From contig JAVTVY010037103.1 of NCBI GenBank assembly GCA_036873755.1, positions 107,003-171,002 of the forward strand: a stretch of DNA of 64,000 nucleotides, in the 5' to 3' direction. Of this stretch, positions 12,043 to 27,000 are shown piece by piece. The first letter of the stretch is position 1, and each line of letters starts with the position of its first letter. The notes beneath the pieces are model-generated. The model was not told where the DNA came from and searched no databases. It saw only the letters and a list, made by a program, of their open reading frames with translations. The position numbers and the translations under genes are program-made. Origin of the DNA: Hanleya hanleyi. Taxonomy: Eukaryota > Mollusca > Polyplacophora > Lepidopleurida > Hanleyidae.

Positions 12043-15000
12043 GTGAGTTACATTATAGTCTCTGCTGATGGTCAGTTTGTGTGATTAAACTTGCACAGTT
12101 GGAGGCTTTTATGGATATATTAATCTACTTCGAACACACAGAAAAAAACATCCTGACAGTTTTGATCACTGTTATTCAGTGGCTTGTTGCCACCAAGTAC
12201 AATTACTTTGAGTACAAGATAAAAATGAGATACAAGAAACCTTGTTTGGCAAGGCTGTGATATGTAAGACCTCCCAGTGAAAAGATAATATCCTGGACAA
12301 AAGACCACAATACAACTGGCAGCAGATCCTTTGTCAATTATATTTTGTGAGTCGTACACCAAATCATTGACGTGTATTTACGGTAATTGTTTACGTAACC
12401 TGTTTTCTGTGGTACCCGTGCATTGATAAAGCTTATGTAGCTATAGCTATTTTTCTACCGTGAGCAAATAGAGAGATCGTTGAAATTGTGCTCTGTCTGG
12501 GGTCCTCTTGAGCATATGGTATTTCTGTGTATTTCAGTCCATTGCCAGCAGAAAAGTTTCAGATAGACAGTATTACCCTTCATACCATCCGTCTGATACA
12601 ACACGCCAGAAAACTGAAACATCTTATCCAGACAGTGCAACAACAACAACAGGAGAATTTGGTAAGTTGAAGTTCATTCAAATCTGAGTACTGGTATGTG
12701 GAATACGATACAGATGACAGAAAGCCAGTTCCCTTGGATATGGACCTCAACCATTTTCCCATGCAGTCGCTGTGATATTGAGTGGGCTCAATAGTTGCAG
12801 CAATATATGATTGACATGTTGTTTGCTTCGTTGAAATTGATCGACGAGCAGAATAAAGTTTAGCATGTGACTATCATGTGTCCTATCATGAGTATCTCTC
12901 ATCTGTATGTGTATTATACCTATGGGAAACTGTTGATGTTACATTTGGTATATTATTTACTTTGTAGAAAACTGGGGAAGCCGATATAACATACCCGGCC
13001 ACACCTGCCATCCCAGAGTACAACGGGGAACCACCCAAACATACTATGTTAAAACCTGTTCCATTTATGCCAATCGAGATTGACAGGTAAACTTTGATTG
13101 ATCTAATCTATTTGACTGATTGATAAACAGTTGATAGCTTATCAACACAAATTAATACCTTTCCATAAGCTGTTACAATGTTATAGTGGTACACTTATGA
13201 TTGTAAATATAGACAGGAGTGGCATTGAAGGATTCCATGTGCATCAGTAATAGTGGCCCTTGTTTGGCCCGTTTGGGTGAATCAATGCAATTCCTGACTT
13301 CGAGTCCCATTCCAAACATCTCAAACAACATACATATAGATATTTTCACCATCAAAAACTGTAACTTGAAAATGTGATGATATTCATTGGTCGATTGCAG
13401 TTATATTTCTTTAGGGAGCAACTTCAAATGAGGACTACTTTTCAGTCAAAACCCATCGATTATGTATAGGGCCTACCAAGTATCGTGTTGATTGGTTCAG
13501 CAGTTCCGGAGATAAATGCCTTAAAATGTTTTCATATCAATCCAAGATGGCCACCAGGACTTTTGACCAATCAGCTTGTCCTTAGGATATGCATTACATT
13601 TCATTGGTCCTAATCACCATGTAAAGTTTTGGCTTCATCGGTAACATAAGGCAGAAGAATAATAGTTTACCAATTTTTAAATGGCTTTGGAACCCTAGCT
13701 AAAAAGTGTATTGTGCCAGCTGATTCCATTTGTGAATCTCACAATGTCTTTTTAAACAAGAACTAATGCATAATGTCGGTGAAAAATTGTTTTATTCAAA
13801 ATATTACGATATGTTTAAATATATTATAAATATTTGTAGTTTTTCTCTTGAAAATTTCTTTCATTTTTCATATAAATAGCTTAATGTTTGTACATGTATA
13901 ACTTCACTGCTTGTTCACCAGCAAAAGTGATTTTGTCCGAGGTCAAGCTGATCCACCCCCTGTTATTGATGAGATAGCCTGTCGTAAGCTGTTGCGTCGC
14001 TCTGTGGCTGCCATCTGTGCACATACAGGCTTTGACAGTAAGTGTTGATTCAGGGCTTATCCTTATGTTCAATATTTTTCGGCAAGCTCAGACACCCACT
14101 TACATGATTGGAATGGTCGAGTGGGTAAAATCAGAAGTACATAGTGACAAGTACACAAGCTCCATGTAGAGGTTAGCTGAAGCATTGTCCTCAGGAAGCT
14201 ACTGTTTGAAATCACATGATTTACTAACGACACTGGTCGATCATGTGGTGAACTCGAATGACTCAATAAATCAAACAGCCTCTATCGGACAGCAGGAGAA
14301 TGAGTTTTGTATTTGTCGTACTGGTCTGACTATTACTTCACATGTAATACTACGAAAGGATTGTTTTCCCAACTGGGAAAGACTTCTAGTAATTTGAGTA
14401 CATGTATATATGTCTCAATCTCGCTGAGCAATTGGGAGTCACACTTTTACACATGTACTTCATTGACATTATAACCCACAATGCAACAGCACAATATCGC
14501 ATTGCTTTGGGATTCACAGATTTATACCGATAGACGGTGCTGGCATTTTTTTCCAGAATCATGTGACTGCATATCAAAACTGTATGTAGAGTAGTCCAAT
14601 GCCACACGAAATGTGGTAAATGAAGGTTGTAGACTTCTGGAAATAATGAACTTCTGTTAAATGTAATGTCTTTCCCAAATGTTAACCCATCCAAGTGTTC
14701 AATAATATAGTGAAAATCGCCCCACACATTCTGCAGTATTGACAGGAGTTTGCCAACAGCAGATTTTGTTTCCTCTGAATATTCTAAATAACTCTCATGC
14801 CAGTTTTTGTGAATTTGTTTCTTCATTATTAATATATAGATTTATATTTCAGTGCATCTATTCATAAACTGTTGTCTATGTTTGATGAAAACAGCACCAG
14901 TATTTAATTTTGGAAGTGGTCTCCCTTGATGTGATTTTTTTGCAGGAGTTATCTCCCTTGTTGTGATATGTTTGGTATTTAGAATAGAATTTGTACTGTT

Positions 15001-18000
15001 ATATCCCTTGTGACCTCTCTAAACAATACATATTTGTAGACTCGAGCGAGTCTGTACTGGAGATGCTGACAGACCTGACCAGTGAATATTACCTCCAGTT
15101 TACCAAACACATGAGAGCAGCAGCCGATAAGCAGGCCATGGATGGCATGTCTGGATTCCCTGTGAGTCCAAGCTAACTGTAAATCTGTGACTACGGTAAT
15201 AAATCGATCACCCTTCTGTTTTACCACCTCAAATATTCCAGTGATCGATTTATTACAGGAATTAATGTAACTAGCATCTACGTGTAGTTCTGGTACTAGT
15301 GTTGCAGGGTGATACCATGACAAGGCTAGTCTATCAGTGAGATCTAGTCGCTAAATTAGACTGCTGATGTTTAAAAATACTGGAATATGAATATGGTGCA
15401 GATGAATATATACCATTGACACAATATAATGACGTAGGATATAAAACTGATAAATAAATATTGTATACATATAGGTTTCATGTTAACTTTTTATTAGAGG
15501 GGCTTCAAATTCAGCTGTGTGGATAATCATATACATGAACATGAACAACTTTTACTTCAATTCCAGGACATAATTGAGCAGGTTTTCCATGAAGTTGGAA
15601 TTGGGAGTATAACAAACTTACACGAGTTTTACCAGACCCGAATACTGAAGTACCATGAAAACATGATACAGACATGTCAGCAGCTCTCACAAGACTACGA
15701 TAAACTGAAAAATCCAACTGATATTAAACCAGAGACTTTCACGCTTATAAAGTAAGTTGTGTGCCAGATTTCTTTTTACAGTGTTGATAAAAGAAGAAAA
15801 CTCATTTTATTTGTATCTCGGGGGATAAATCTCAATTTTGTAATTATTCTACTTGAGAGGGCGACATGATTCAGATTGGCTGAATAAAGTTTATCTATCT
15901 AGCGTATGATAGGTATTTGATTCTTGCCAAAAGCGTCAGCCTTGCTCCCCCCTTGCCACCCTCCACTTATAATACACACACACTGTATCTCATTCTAATT
16001 GATTCATGCACTTTAGATCATGTGTTCATATTCTGCACAATATATCAAGTTCCCTCCCAAATATGCAAGCATCGATTCTGAGTCGTACTTGATTAAAAAA
16101 GTAAATGCTTGGTGCTCAACATTAAAAGGTTAGATCAAGGAATGATTGGCTCGGTGTCATGATAATATGACTGGGTGGAATGTAATGTCTGCCAGTGACG
16201 TGATGCTTAATAAAAGTTTACTGTTTGTGGCTGATGTGATGTTTACAAGCATGCCGTGTTGCTCTGGTAAGTGTGAAGTTGAACAGTTTTGTTTTGTCTG
16301 AAGTTGCAAACTTGCAAGTTTACTTCGACTGTCATGCTGATCTCTGATTGGGTGATGAGCTTTCAAACAGCCACTCAGCCAATGAGAATCATAGAAACAC
16401 ACCAGATGAAATAAACATATTATTAGAAGTTAGCCACTTAAGATAGAAGGTGCAAAGTTACATGTGATGTTTTGATTCAGTCTCGGCATGTAATATCTTG
16501 TCACTGAAAGATATGTTGGTAAACTATCATGAAATCCTCTGTAATAAGGTGTCATATAAGTGTAAGGGGGTGAGGGTATAGGAATTAGTCCCATATGTTA
16601 ATGCCAGTAGGAGCATTCGTGTGGAACTGATTCATCCAATATGCTCCTCTGCTATGAGGACTATGAAGATGAGGGCTCCAAATATGCTGAAATGTTATAA
16701 ATTCCATCCAGCATCTTTCATATAAACCAATATTTTGTGTCCTGTACGGATTGTCTGATCCTTTCTTTAGTTATCCAAATATATCCAGGGCATAAACAAT
16801 GTCCTCAAGTATTGATTTTAATGATCCCGAACACACACAAGATCGAATTGGTCTTGCCAGACTTCAACAAACAAGGTCCTGGACCTCCCAGGGCCGAACT
16901 GGGACCTGCTGGACCTGAGCTTGAAAGGTCCTAGACCTTTTCACAATAGGCTCTGAACCTCCAAGGGTCATAACCAGACCTACTGGATCTTAACAACACA
17001 CGAGATCACGTGATACCAGTTCATGGACCTACCGACGAGATCCAAAAGTCTGAAAGGGTTGTCAGTACACCTTATTATGAACTATCCTTTGAAGAAGGAA
17101 CAATTTTTTTTCCAAAACCAGTCCGGTGTAAGTGGATTTCTCAACAGTTATCTACATAATACTGATTATCCATCAGCTTACACTATAATAAGGTGACAAT
17201 GGAACTGCTGTCACATGTAGGTACCATTACGATATGACTGAATTTTTTTTTTCAAAGTGCTGCTGAATTCTGCTCATTTACTGTCCCAAATATTTTAGGT
17301 AGCTACTAGCCTTACTGCATCAGTGTTAACTTTCAGTTGAGGGTTCTTGTGTATTTGACACATTGTAGCCGTGTCCATTTCTAGACATCAATGGTTTGCT
17401 TTAGTGGCAAAAACCATACAGGATGTATTTTAATATCTGTACCACCTATTTGCTTTGATCATTGTATTGAAAGATAGACACTGCGCTGGGCTGCCTTGGT
17501 CTTCTCCCTGGGTTGCCTTGGTCTGACCCAAACCACTGATGTGTAGAAATAAACACTGCCACAATGTGTCAGATATACAAGGACCCTCAGCTGAAAGTCC
17601 AAGCTGAAGCAATAAGCATATCAACTCCATGCATTGAGAGTCTGTCAAAAGATGCCTTGTAATCGTTCTGTGAACATCATAAAGTTTGAGATGACTAGAT
17701 CAGAAAAACATGAGGTAGCACCATACAACCCCTCAGTCAGACAGTTTCAGTCACTGTATATTGGTACACACTGAATGGAAAATGCATATGTAAAAGCCTG
17801 GAAGAATTGGTTGAATGCAGAAGATGCTTTAGCAGTGGCTTATAAAAAAAAAATATGTTGGAATTCAGTGTGGGATGTTGGCAGACGAGATGTGATAATA
17901 ATTTGAATAAATTGCTAGTCTCTAGCTGGAATGGATTGACTTCTATAATGTTCACATCGTCATATGGACATTCTGTGTGACAATGCCATGAAAACCACCA

Positions 18001-21000
18001 AAATGTACCCAAATTCAAAAGGCTTGTGGTTGACTACCCAACAATCCTGTATTTGAAATCTCTGTCTGGAACAGTTTGGCTTCTATCGCGTTCATGTCGA
18101 GCCTGCAACAAACATGCATACCAAATTTTAAGTCTAGCTGGAACGGTTCGGATGCTATCGCATTCACATCATCGTATGGACATTTAGTGTGACGTTGTCA
18201 TGGAAACCACAAAAATCATCGCAATGTAACCAAATTTGATAGGCTTGTGGTTGAGCACCCAACAGTCCTGTATACCAAATTTAAAGTTTAGCTGCAACAG
18301 TTTGGCTTCCATCGCATTCACAACGGCATACATGGATTTAATCTCTAGATGCAACGGTTAGGCTTTCTTATTGCGTTCATGTCGTCATATGGAGAATACC
18401 AATTTTAGGATTGATGAGAACCTTCATAACAATGTGTGTTAATTTTCAGGATCAAGGAAGAACCGTATGCAGACATTCAATTCCCTAACTTAGATGATAC
18501 AGATGAAGACCCGGAACAGTTGTTACAACTGGAAGGTTTGTCCTTACTCTTAACATACTGAGCGACTCTATCCCCATCCCCTGTAGGTGGTGGTGTACAC
18601 CAGGAAATGTATGCTACACCCTAAGTGTTCAGATGACAACGCTATAGACACTGAACAATGTTGGTGAATTTTAGAATATAATGTAGGATTTGTTATCAAT
18701 GTGATTGTATGAGAGTAGAAATATTATTAGTTCATTTGATTCCTTCATCTACAGAACCTGTTAAGGGCTTGTGACCCACCTGAGTGGAATTTCAAACAGT
18801 CACTGTTATTTGTCATCTTCTTTTGATAACAAATGAACATGATCATCATACATTTATATATTTATATTGGAAAGTTTATTATCCCCTGCCAGACTCCAAA
18901 TTTATCTGAAGGTATAATTGGGGAATAGTTTCCTCGCTATTGATTTTGAGGTAAAAAAGCCTGCAACAAAGAGTGAAATCTCCAGTTCCAGTTTATGAAT
19001 TGGTACCAAACATTGAGTACATAGTGTCGATGGGGCAAAAAAGAAAGTTATTTATGTTCAGGTGAAAAGGTCAAATTCAAAGGTCAAGTTTTACAGGCCA
19101 GAGAACCTGTAAAATCACCTGTTCCATGTCCAGAATTGGTTCAAAATTTGAAGCCTACCTTGCATATGAGCAGAGAATAACCGTATTTACTTTGAGGTCA
19201 AAAGGTCAGACAAAGGTCAAGGTCACCCAGTTCAGAAAATGTGGAAAAAGTGGGAAATTGTGAACTCCAGTCCAGAGATGTGAATTATGATCAAATTTCA
19301 AGTATACCGCAAACTCATTGCAAGTAGTGGTCATGGATTTTTATACGCTCGCCTGTCCGTCCTCTGTGTCCAGTCCATATCTGGGACAATTTTCTATCTA
19401 CAGTTCCAATTTTTGGTGAGTGGATAGCCTATGGGTAGATGAAGTCTCGCATACCAAAATGAAGATCGAGGTCAGAGGTCAAATGTCGCTGGCTCAAAGA
19501 ACAGGAAATCACTGAAATGTTCATGTCCTGTCTATATCTGTGACTGTTTTTTATTCAAAGTTGCAATTTTTTGTGAGTGGATACACTAGGTGGGTAAGAT
19601 GTGTCGCATATCGAAATTGAGGTCAGAGGTCAAAGGTCACTGTGGCCTAAAAATCAGGAAACCATTGATCATTGACAGTTTTCTATCTACAGTTGCAATT
19701 TTTGGTGAGTGGATTTCCTTGGGGGGGATGGGAATGATGTGTTGCATACCAAATGTAGGTCGAGGTCAGAGGTCAAACGTCAGTGTGGCCAAAAAAATAA
19801 GAAAATAATTGAAAATTGCTAATTTTTTTGTGAGTGGATTCAATAGGGGGAGAAGTGTGGCATACCAAAAATTAGGTCAATGTCTAAGCTCACTGTGACC
19901 CCAAAATCAATAAATTATTATAATAATTTTTTATGTGTCGGAAGATACATTAGGTCAAGGTCAAGAGTCAAGGTCACTGTGACCCCAAAATCATTAAATT
20001 TCCTATGAAGTAGGCTCTCATTTGCAAATTGTCCGGTAAGTCAGTCAGTCAGTCAGTCCATCCGAATCCTTTCTCTGGCAAAATAAGGAGAACCGTTGAC
20101 ATTAGAGCCTTGATTTTTGGCATGAACGTGCATTAGGAGACTGTTACCACCAAGTTCTGAGCTGACCTACTTTTGATGAAAATTTGACCTACTTAGGTGA
20201 CCTATAAACCATGGCAAAAGCATGTTCTAATGCCTCCGAAGACCATGAAAATGCACTTAATTAGGTCAATGTCAGTAACCTGACCTAATTGGGTCAAGAT
20301 CAATGTGACCTACTTTCTGACCCAATTTCCTACCTAATTACGTGACCTAGAAACCTCGAACTTGGCAAAAACATGTCTCAATGCCTCCTACGACCATGGA
20401 AATGCACACACTTAAATCATATCAAACCGTAGGTCCCGTGACATTAGTCACATTACTCATATGTTAAAAATCATGATTTTTGTGTCCATTGATATATTAA
20501 AAAAAATTTAGGTCAAGGTCGCTGTGACCCCAAAATTTGGAATCTATAAAAATTACTCTTTTGTGTCAGTAGATACATTAGGGAGACATTATACGTCACA
20601 TACCAAAATGTAGGTCAAGGTCAAAGGACGAGGTCACCCCAAAATCATGAAATTGTTAAAAATCATGATTAGGGGAGACGATGGGTCGTGTACCAAAATT
20701 TAGGTCACGGTCACTGTGATCCCAAAATCAGAGTAAATCATTAAAAATAACTTATGGGGGATACGATGTGTTACGTTCCAAAATGTAGGTCACAAAGGTC
20801 AAGGTCACTGTGACTCCGAAATCATGTAATTGTTAAAAATCATGATTTTTTTGTGTCCATTGATACATTAAGGGGAGATAGTGTGTCATGTGCCAAAATT
20901 TAGTTCAAGGTGACCCGAAAATCAAGAATTCATTAAAAGTCACATTTTCATATGCCTGTCAAGACGAGGTCACGTAATGCGATGAAGATTTCTGTCCTCC

Positions 21001-24000
21001 TATCCATTCATTAGCATTTGTTGTCCGTGCGATATCTCTAGTTTCAAGGTTTGGATTGGTACCAATCTTTGGGCACATGGCAGAGAGGAGCCATATTCAT
21101 TTTGAGGTCCAAGGTAACAGTCTTCCAAAACAGCAGACTATATGTGTTAGGTTGGAATATTCAGAGTTGTCTCTCCTATGGCATTTGTCCTGTGGAGTTG
21201 TCTCCCTGTTTGATACATGTTAGAAACAGCTACATTTAGTTAAACTGTTGTGAAATAACAAGTGAGAAATGACTACATTGTAGTCAAAACCTGCGGCAGT
21301 GGCAATAATACAGTGAAAGACATCAGCGGAGGTAGTGGTAATTGTAGAAAAAAGCGCCATCTGCCAGTGTTTTTATGCCAAGGGAAGTAATTTTCAACTT
21401 GTAACCCACAATTGTAGGGATTGCGTAATAGTTCTGATACCATATATATATATTCACTTTCCCCATTCAAAATCCGACGATTTTGACTCGGCCGTGCCGT
21501 CTATACTGAATTGACAGACGAACTCACCATGATCGCTTTGGCAGTGTTTTGGTACAAATATCGTGTATGCCAAGTTTCAAAACATTCGGTTCAGTCGTTA
21601 CTTTTTGCAAATCAAAAAGGCTTTCAAATATTTGGAAATCCAAACAAATTTCGAGGATTTAGTCATAGCGCGAAAATCTGCGCTCTTCAATCTCCCTTCT
21701 CGCTTAATTTGCCGATCAAAATGGAAATTTATATTTCCTTCAAAGTTATTTTTCAATAAATTTAGTATCAGGTCTATCACTTCGATCTGTGAAACTACGG
21801 AATGGGATTTAAGGCTTTATCGAACTGTCCAAGAGGCATAATAACACTCTTTCACTATTCAAATTGAGGCCTGTTACAGTCTTGATATTCGATTAAAATA
21901 ATTAATTAGATTTCTGCATTTACGTTCGTTATCATCTGCGAACTAAATTCCTTGCCACTCTTTTCCACGCAGCAAGTCAATACCAAGACATGGTTTGCTT
22001 CTTCTATATAAATGATTAACTATTTCATTCTTAGGAAATATCATCTCATCTGACATGTTCGGCCAAGCCTTTTCGAAGGTTGCTAATTTTATTAATTTCT
22101 TTTCTTTAAAATCAAATTCTGCAAACAAGAAACATTTCTAGTCAGTATCTATGGATATCTTCCTATACTCAATTTGCGAATATGTTTGTCATTCCGAAGG
22201 TGATTCAAGTGCGAAGTTTCGGGGCTAGTTCACTAAACAAGGTCTGTGTGTAAGAGAATGATGTCCAATTCTCGTTATTATCTTTTGATACATCAAATTG
22301 TTGCATTCGCGAAAATGACTGCCAAATTAAAGTCAATGCGAAAGGTATCTAAGTATCAAAATCAAACTCGAAAACCCCTCCAGGAAAACAATGGCCCTAG
22401 CTTTTGGCCACGAGGTCAACATCGTTTTTATGGCCAGTATCTGCTATATATGACGTAAACTGATTGACAAAGTAACGTAAATTTTGTATAGAACCAGTAA
22501 ATTCTAGCAGAAATGGGCTCCGACTTGAGAGAATGATGTCAAATGTAATATGTTTCTGCGCATTGTCTGCTGATACACATAAGTATTGAATTTACGGAAG
22601 TGATTAATGCTATTCTAAAGGGATTCTGAGTGCGGAAGAGGACGGGAACATCAATACCAGCGAATCAAGGCCCTGGCTTGCGAGAATGAGGATAGAGAGG
22701 CTGTGTTCTGAAAGAGAATCATTCAAAATAGCTATTTGCCAAATGTCATGCAACCGAAAGTGCACAATATAACTGCACGACTGCGAGGTATTGTTCGGGC
22801 ACAGGGGTGTCCAACTCATTAAATACTACATAGTCATTTCTGTCTCTTCGAAGTGGGCTACCATTTGAAATTGTCCGGTAATGAGTGAGTCCATCTGAAT
22901 CCTTTCGTCGGCAAAATAAGCATTCAAGAATCAAGATTTTATTGTACAAACACCAGTCAAAGGCAGAGTACAAAATTTTAAGAGGAATACAACTAGAGAA
23001 ACAATGGAACAGTGACATGAATATTAATATTTATATATGTTACATCTGAGAGATATGTTATATCTGAGTGTTACCGTTGATATTAGAACCTTGATTTTTG
23101 GCATTAAAGTGCATCAGGGGACTGTTACCAGCATGTTTCGAGCTGACCTACTTTTGATGAAAATTTCTGGTGATTTTTGATTAAAATCACTGGTGAATCT
23201 AACTTGAGCCGTGCCCATCTTAATATAGGCAGGATTTCAACTGGGGGTCCAAGAGTTCAGCGTGCGTCGGAGTCCTAATGCCTACCCTACTTCTTATGTC
23301 CTGTGACGTTATTCACACTGGGCATGAAGGTGCATTAGGGGACTGTTGCCAGCATGTTTCGAGTGGACCTACTTTTGATGAAAATTTCTGGTGATTTTTG
23401 ATTAAAATCACTGGTGATTCTAACTTGGGCCGTGCCCATCTTAATATTGGCAGGATTTCAACTGGGGGTCCAAGAGTTCAGTGCGTGTCGGAGTCCTAAT
23501 GCCTACCCTACTTCGTAGGTCCTTTGACGTTATTCACACTATTCTCATATATAATAATTAACGAAGCAATAATTCATTCCACCGAATATAGTTGCAAATG
23601 AATTCAAACGCGCTTGAAGACAGTGTTGTCATGTGAGATCGGAGGTTGAAAAGAAAAGTGTGGCAGAGATCACACTCTATTAGCGCATGCGCATTTCAAA
23701 AAGTCACAAGAACAACAAGAACAAGAACAAGAACAAGAACAACAACGCGAGCCTCCCGTAGACCTGCGTGCCGCAGGTAAAAACCATACATTTACTTATT
23801 AAACTTTATATCTGTTTATTAACTCAAAGAACAAAGGTTTACTTCATCACTTTCTTTACATTTTTCTTCCTGGATGAAACATTTTATCACCTGAAAGGAA
23901 TCTTTTTGAAGGAAAACTATTATTTTCTTATTTAACTATCATCAATTTTAGTGTGGGATATGAGCTCTTGGCTCTTGTTTCAAGGCCACCTAGTTACCAA

Positions 24001-27000
24001 GAGTTAAGCCCATTTTAGTTTATCATTCAATATAAGATGTGATATATGTTTCATTCTCATAAGCACAAAATCGTAGACCTTTCTCTTGATTGTTAGCTAC
24101 CAATTGGTATCAAGACCATTAAACAACCTTGAAATTTTGGCCAGTGTAATTCCAGATGTACGGGGCGTATATTGAAGCCCCTTGGGCTCTTATAATTGAT
24201 TATTACCTCTCGACCAAATTTGGTCAAAGAGTTAGTCATTGGCATTTTCTGTCTGTCTATCTTTGGTGGGGACAAAATATATCTCTTGAAGGACTACAGC
24301 GAGGGTCTCCAAATCCATACAGCAGTTGCACTTGGTGATGGGTCAGAAGCCTATGGAAAATGACCGACCTTGACCTAATTTAAAAGGTCAAATTCTAATG
24401 TTTGCAATATTTCCTGAATTATTATAGTTAGGGTATCCAAATTCATATTGCACACGTGACTGATGATGAACTTGAAGCCTACCCAAGTTGACGGACTTAT
24501 TTTACAAGGTCATTCACTGTTTATTGTGATACATATTGAAGAATTATAGCCAGGCTTTCCAAATTATTTTGTATGCATCTGGTAATGATCCAGAACTGAG
24601 ATGACAGACCTTGACCCATTTTTTGAAGGTAAAATTTTATTTTTATATTTTCACGTTGAGTAATGTACTACTTTCTCTGAGATTTCAAATATATTGGTTA
24701 AGAGATTGATAGGTACGAAGTTATTCTAATTTAAATTCCTGTCTTTTTTAAAAATCAGCCTCCAAAGTTTATATTTCGAGAAGTTCCAAACTTTCCATTA
24801 AATTGTTAACTTTGCCGAATAGAACCCTTCAACAAAATATCGGGATTTCTGGTTTTCAAAATTTGACCCAGATCACTTTCTGTGGAATTTTGTTTTCAAT
24901 CAAATAAAATTAGATAAACTGAAAATTTGGACATACTTTGAACATACCTTCGCAAACAGAACAAAATTCAGAAAACTCAGTCACTTTATTCTTGACCCAT
25001 TTCAGAATAACCATGCCAAATTTCAAACCACCATGATGAATATTTTTCCAGAAATGAACGGTTGTACTTATAAACTGGAGAAACCAAATAATGGAATTGA
25101 AGCGATGAACAGATGAGGGCCAATATAGTGGTGACTCCTGTAGTGTTTGTGTAAGACAAGTGTGAATTGGCAGCTTTGGAGGGTCTTCACTCAGTCAGAC
25201 AAATCATTTTCCCAATCATATTAAGATTTTGAATGCTAACATGGCAGTGTGACACCTACGAAGTAGGGCAGGCATTAAGACTCCGACGCGCACTGAACTC
25301 TTGGAAATCCCCCCGCCAAGTTGAAATCCTGCCTATAAGTCAGAATCACCAGTGATTTTCATCAAAAATCACCAGAACTTTTCATCAAAAGTAGGTCAGC
25401 TCAGAACTTGCTGGTAACAGTCCCCTAATGCACCTTCATGCAAAAAATCAAGGTTCTAATGTCAACGGTTCTCCTTATCTTGCCGACGAAAGGATTCGGA
25501 TGGACTCGCTCACTCAATCACTGACTACCGGACAATTTGCAGATGGTAGCCTACTTTGTAGGAAAATTGCTCATGTATTCAGGAAAATAATCTCACCTGG
25601 AAAGAATCGACATAGTACTAAAGAAATGTGTTATTCAAATTTTTGCATCAAATTCTGACCCCCAGCTGGATCACAAGCCCTTGAGCAGCCATTGTACATG
25701 CAAGTCACTGCAACTGTTTAACTGTGATAAATCGGTTGTGAATTTTGCAGCATTATCAAGTTTTGAGATAACAGTAGAACAGGAATCAGCCAGTGGCCTG
25801 ACTACAGAAGTGGACTCAAAGTGGTCAACACAAGGGATGAAGAATGAACCTCCAGATCCAAAGTATGATACCACATTCAATATTCTCCTGCACATGTATC
25901 TTACTCGCATCATTTCCTGACGATGACCAACGGTTACACAATAACAATCTGACCTGGGTAATACAAGAGTGTAGAAATCATGTTAAGAGTCCCGTCCATG
26001 CTTGAACTAGTTACCTAGGTTTTGTCTTGGACCATCCAACTACAGTGGCGTGGTTAGCAGTTGGTGTCTTCATCGATGTTGTTGTTAATAATTTTTTTTT
26101 TTTGTCAAGAATATCATAATTTTCCATCTTTTCATACACCACAATGGCAGTGGTTATCATAAAATTGCAGTCTATACGACCTACAACAATCTACATACCC
26201 CTCCTCTACTATATCTTTATCTATGATGACAAGTGATGAAACAAGTGATTAAAGAATTTGCCGCAAATCACGGTACGCAGTCCGCGGTAATACATTCTCT
26301 GCCATCTGGCTGATTTCCAGCCACTGATAAGGCATCGACCGGGCGTGGAGAGTTGGTTGTTGACAATAGTCCCATAATAGAAACCACATGTTTGTCATGA
26401 TGTAGACGAAGAAATCTGTAGTCGGAAACATCGAAGAATCAAATCAACTGACATTAAACCAGAAGAGCTTGAAGTTTTCCAGATATTGTACGCTGGGCAC
26501 AATATAAGTATTTTGGGTCAAATGGGTTCAGGAAAAACAACCTGCCTATGGGACTGTCCACTGTGTTTTCAGTCTGTTCGACGGGCGATACACTAATTAG
26601 GCCAATTGTCGGAGGCAGGCCTAATCTCCATGCTACGTCAGGCTGTGCTTCAACAAACGAGTTCTAAAGTTACTCTGGGTATTAGCGGCATTGACCCAGA
26701 TCGGTTCTGCGCACCCAATCCCCTTTTATGTAGGTGAAACAACCTTTTTTATTGAACCGGAAATGTGCATAGAAAATGATTCCAGGAATTCTGGTGATGT
26801 CAGTCTAGCATTATTGTTTTATGTTCACAAATTTCATTCATTTGGAGGAAGTACAAGCCCTATTAATAATAATATTCTCCAGTATAACCATAATACTTAA
26901 TCTTGGAACTGTTCAGTCTGTAAATTTATGGACTATAAAAACATGGCAATTAATATTTCTGAATTATCTCATAAAATTGTAGAATCAGCATATTAGTCAT

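Larger units (their letters stand above)
22846..25565. mobile_element. 2.7-kb element with ~300-bp inverted ends
   Basis: The left end (from GGGCTACCATTTGAAATTGT at about 22854) is matched in reverse at the right end (about 25245-25560), including TTGTCCGGTA, GAATCCTTTCGTCGGCAA, the TTTTGATGAAAATT segment and GTCGGAGTC. The left arm carries a ~140-bp insertion (about 22920-23060), and its inner ~240 bp is present twice (about 23060-23310 and 23320-23545). The inner boundaries show CCTACTTCGTAGG-like short palindromes. No transposase and no clear target duplication are visible. Confidence 0.65.

Noticed and set aside
14386..14826. 146-codon minus-strand frame in SUPT7L intron 4
   Set aside because: No motif, lies wholly inside an intron of a solid gene, and composition looks like chance.
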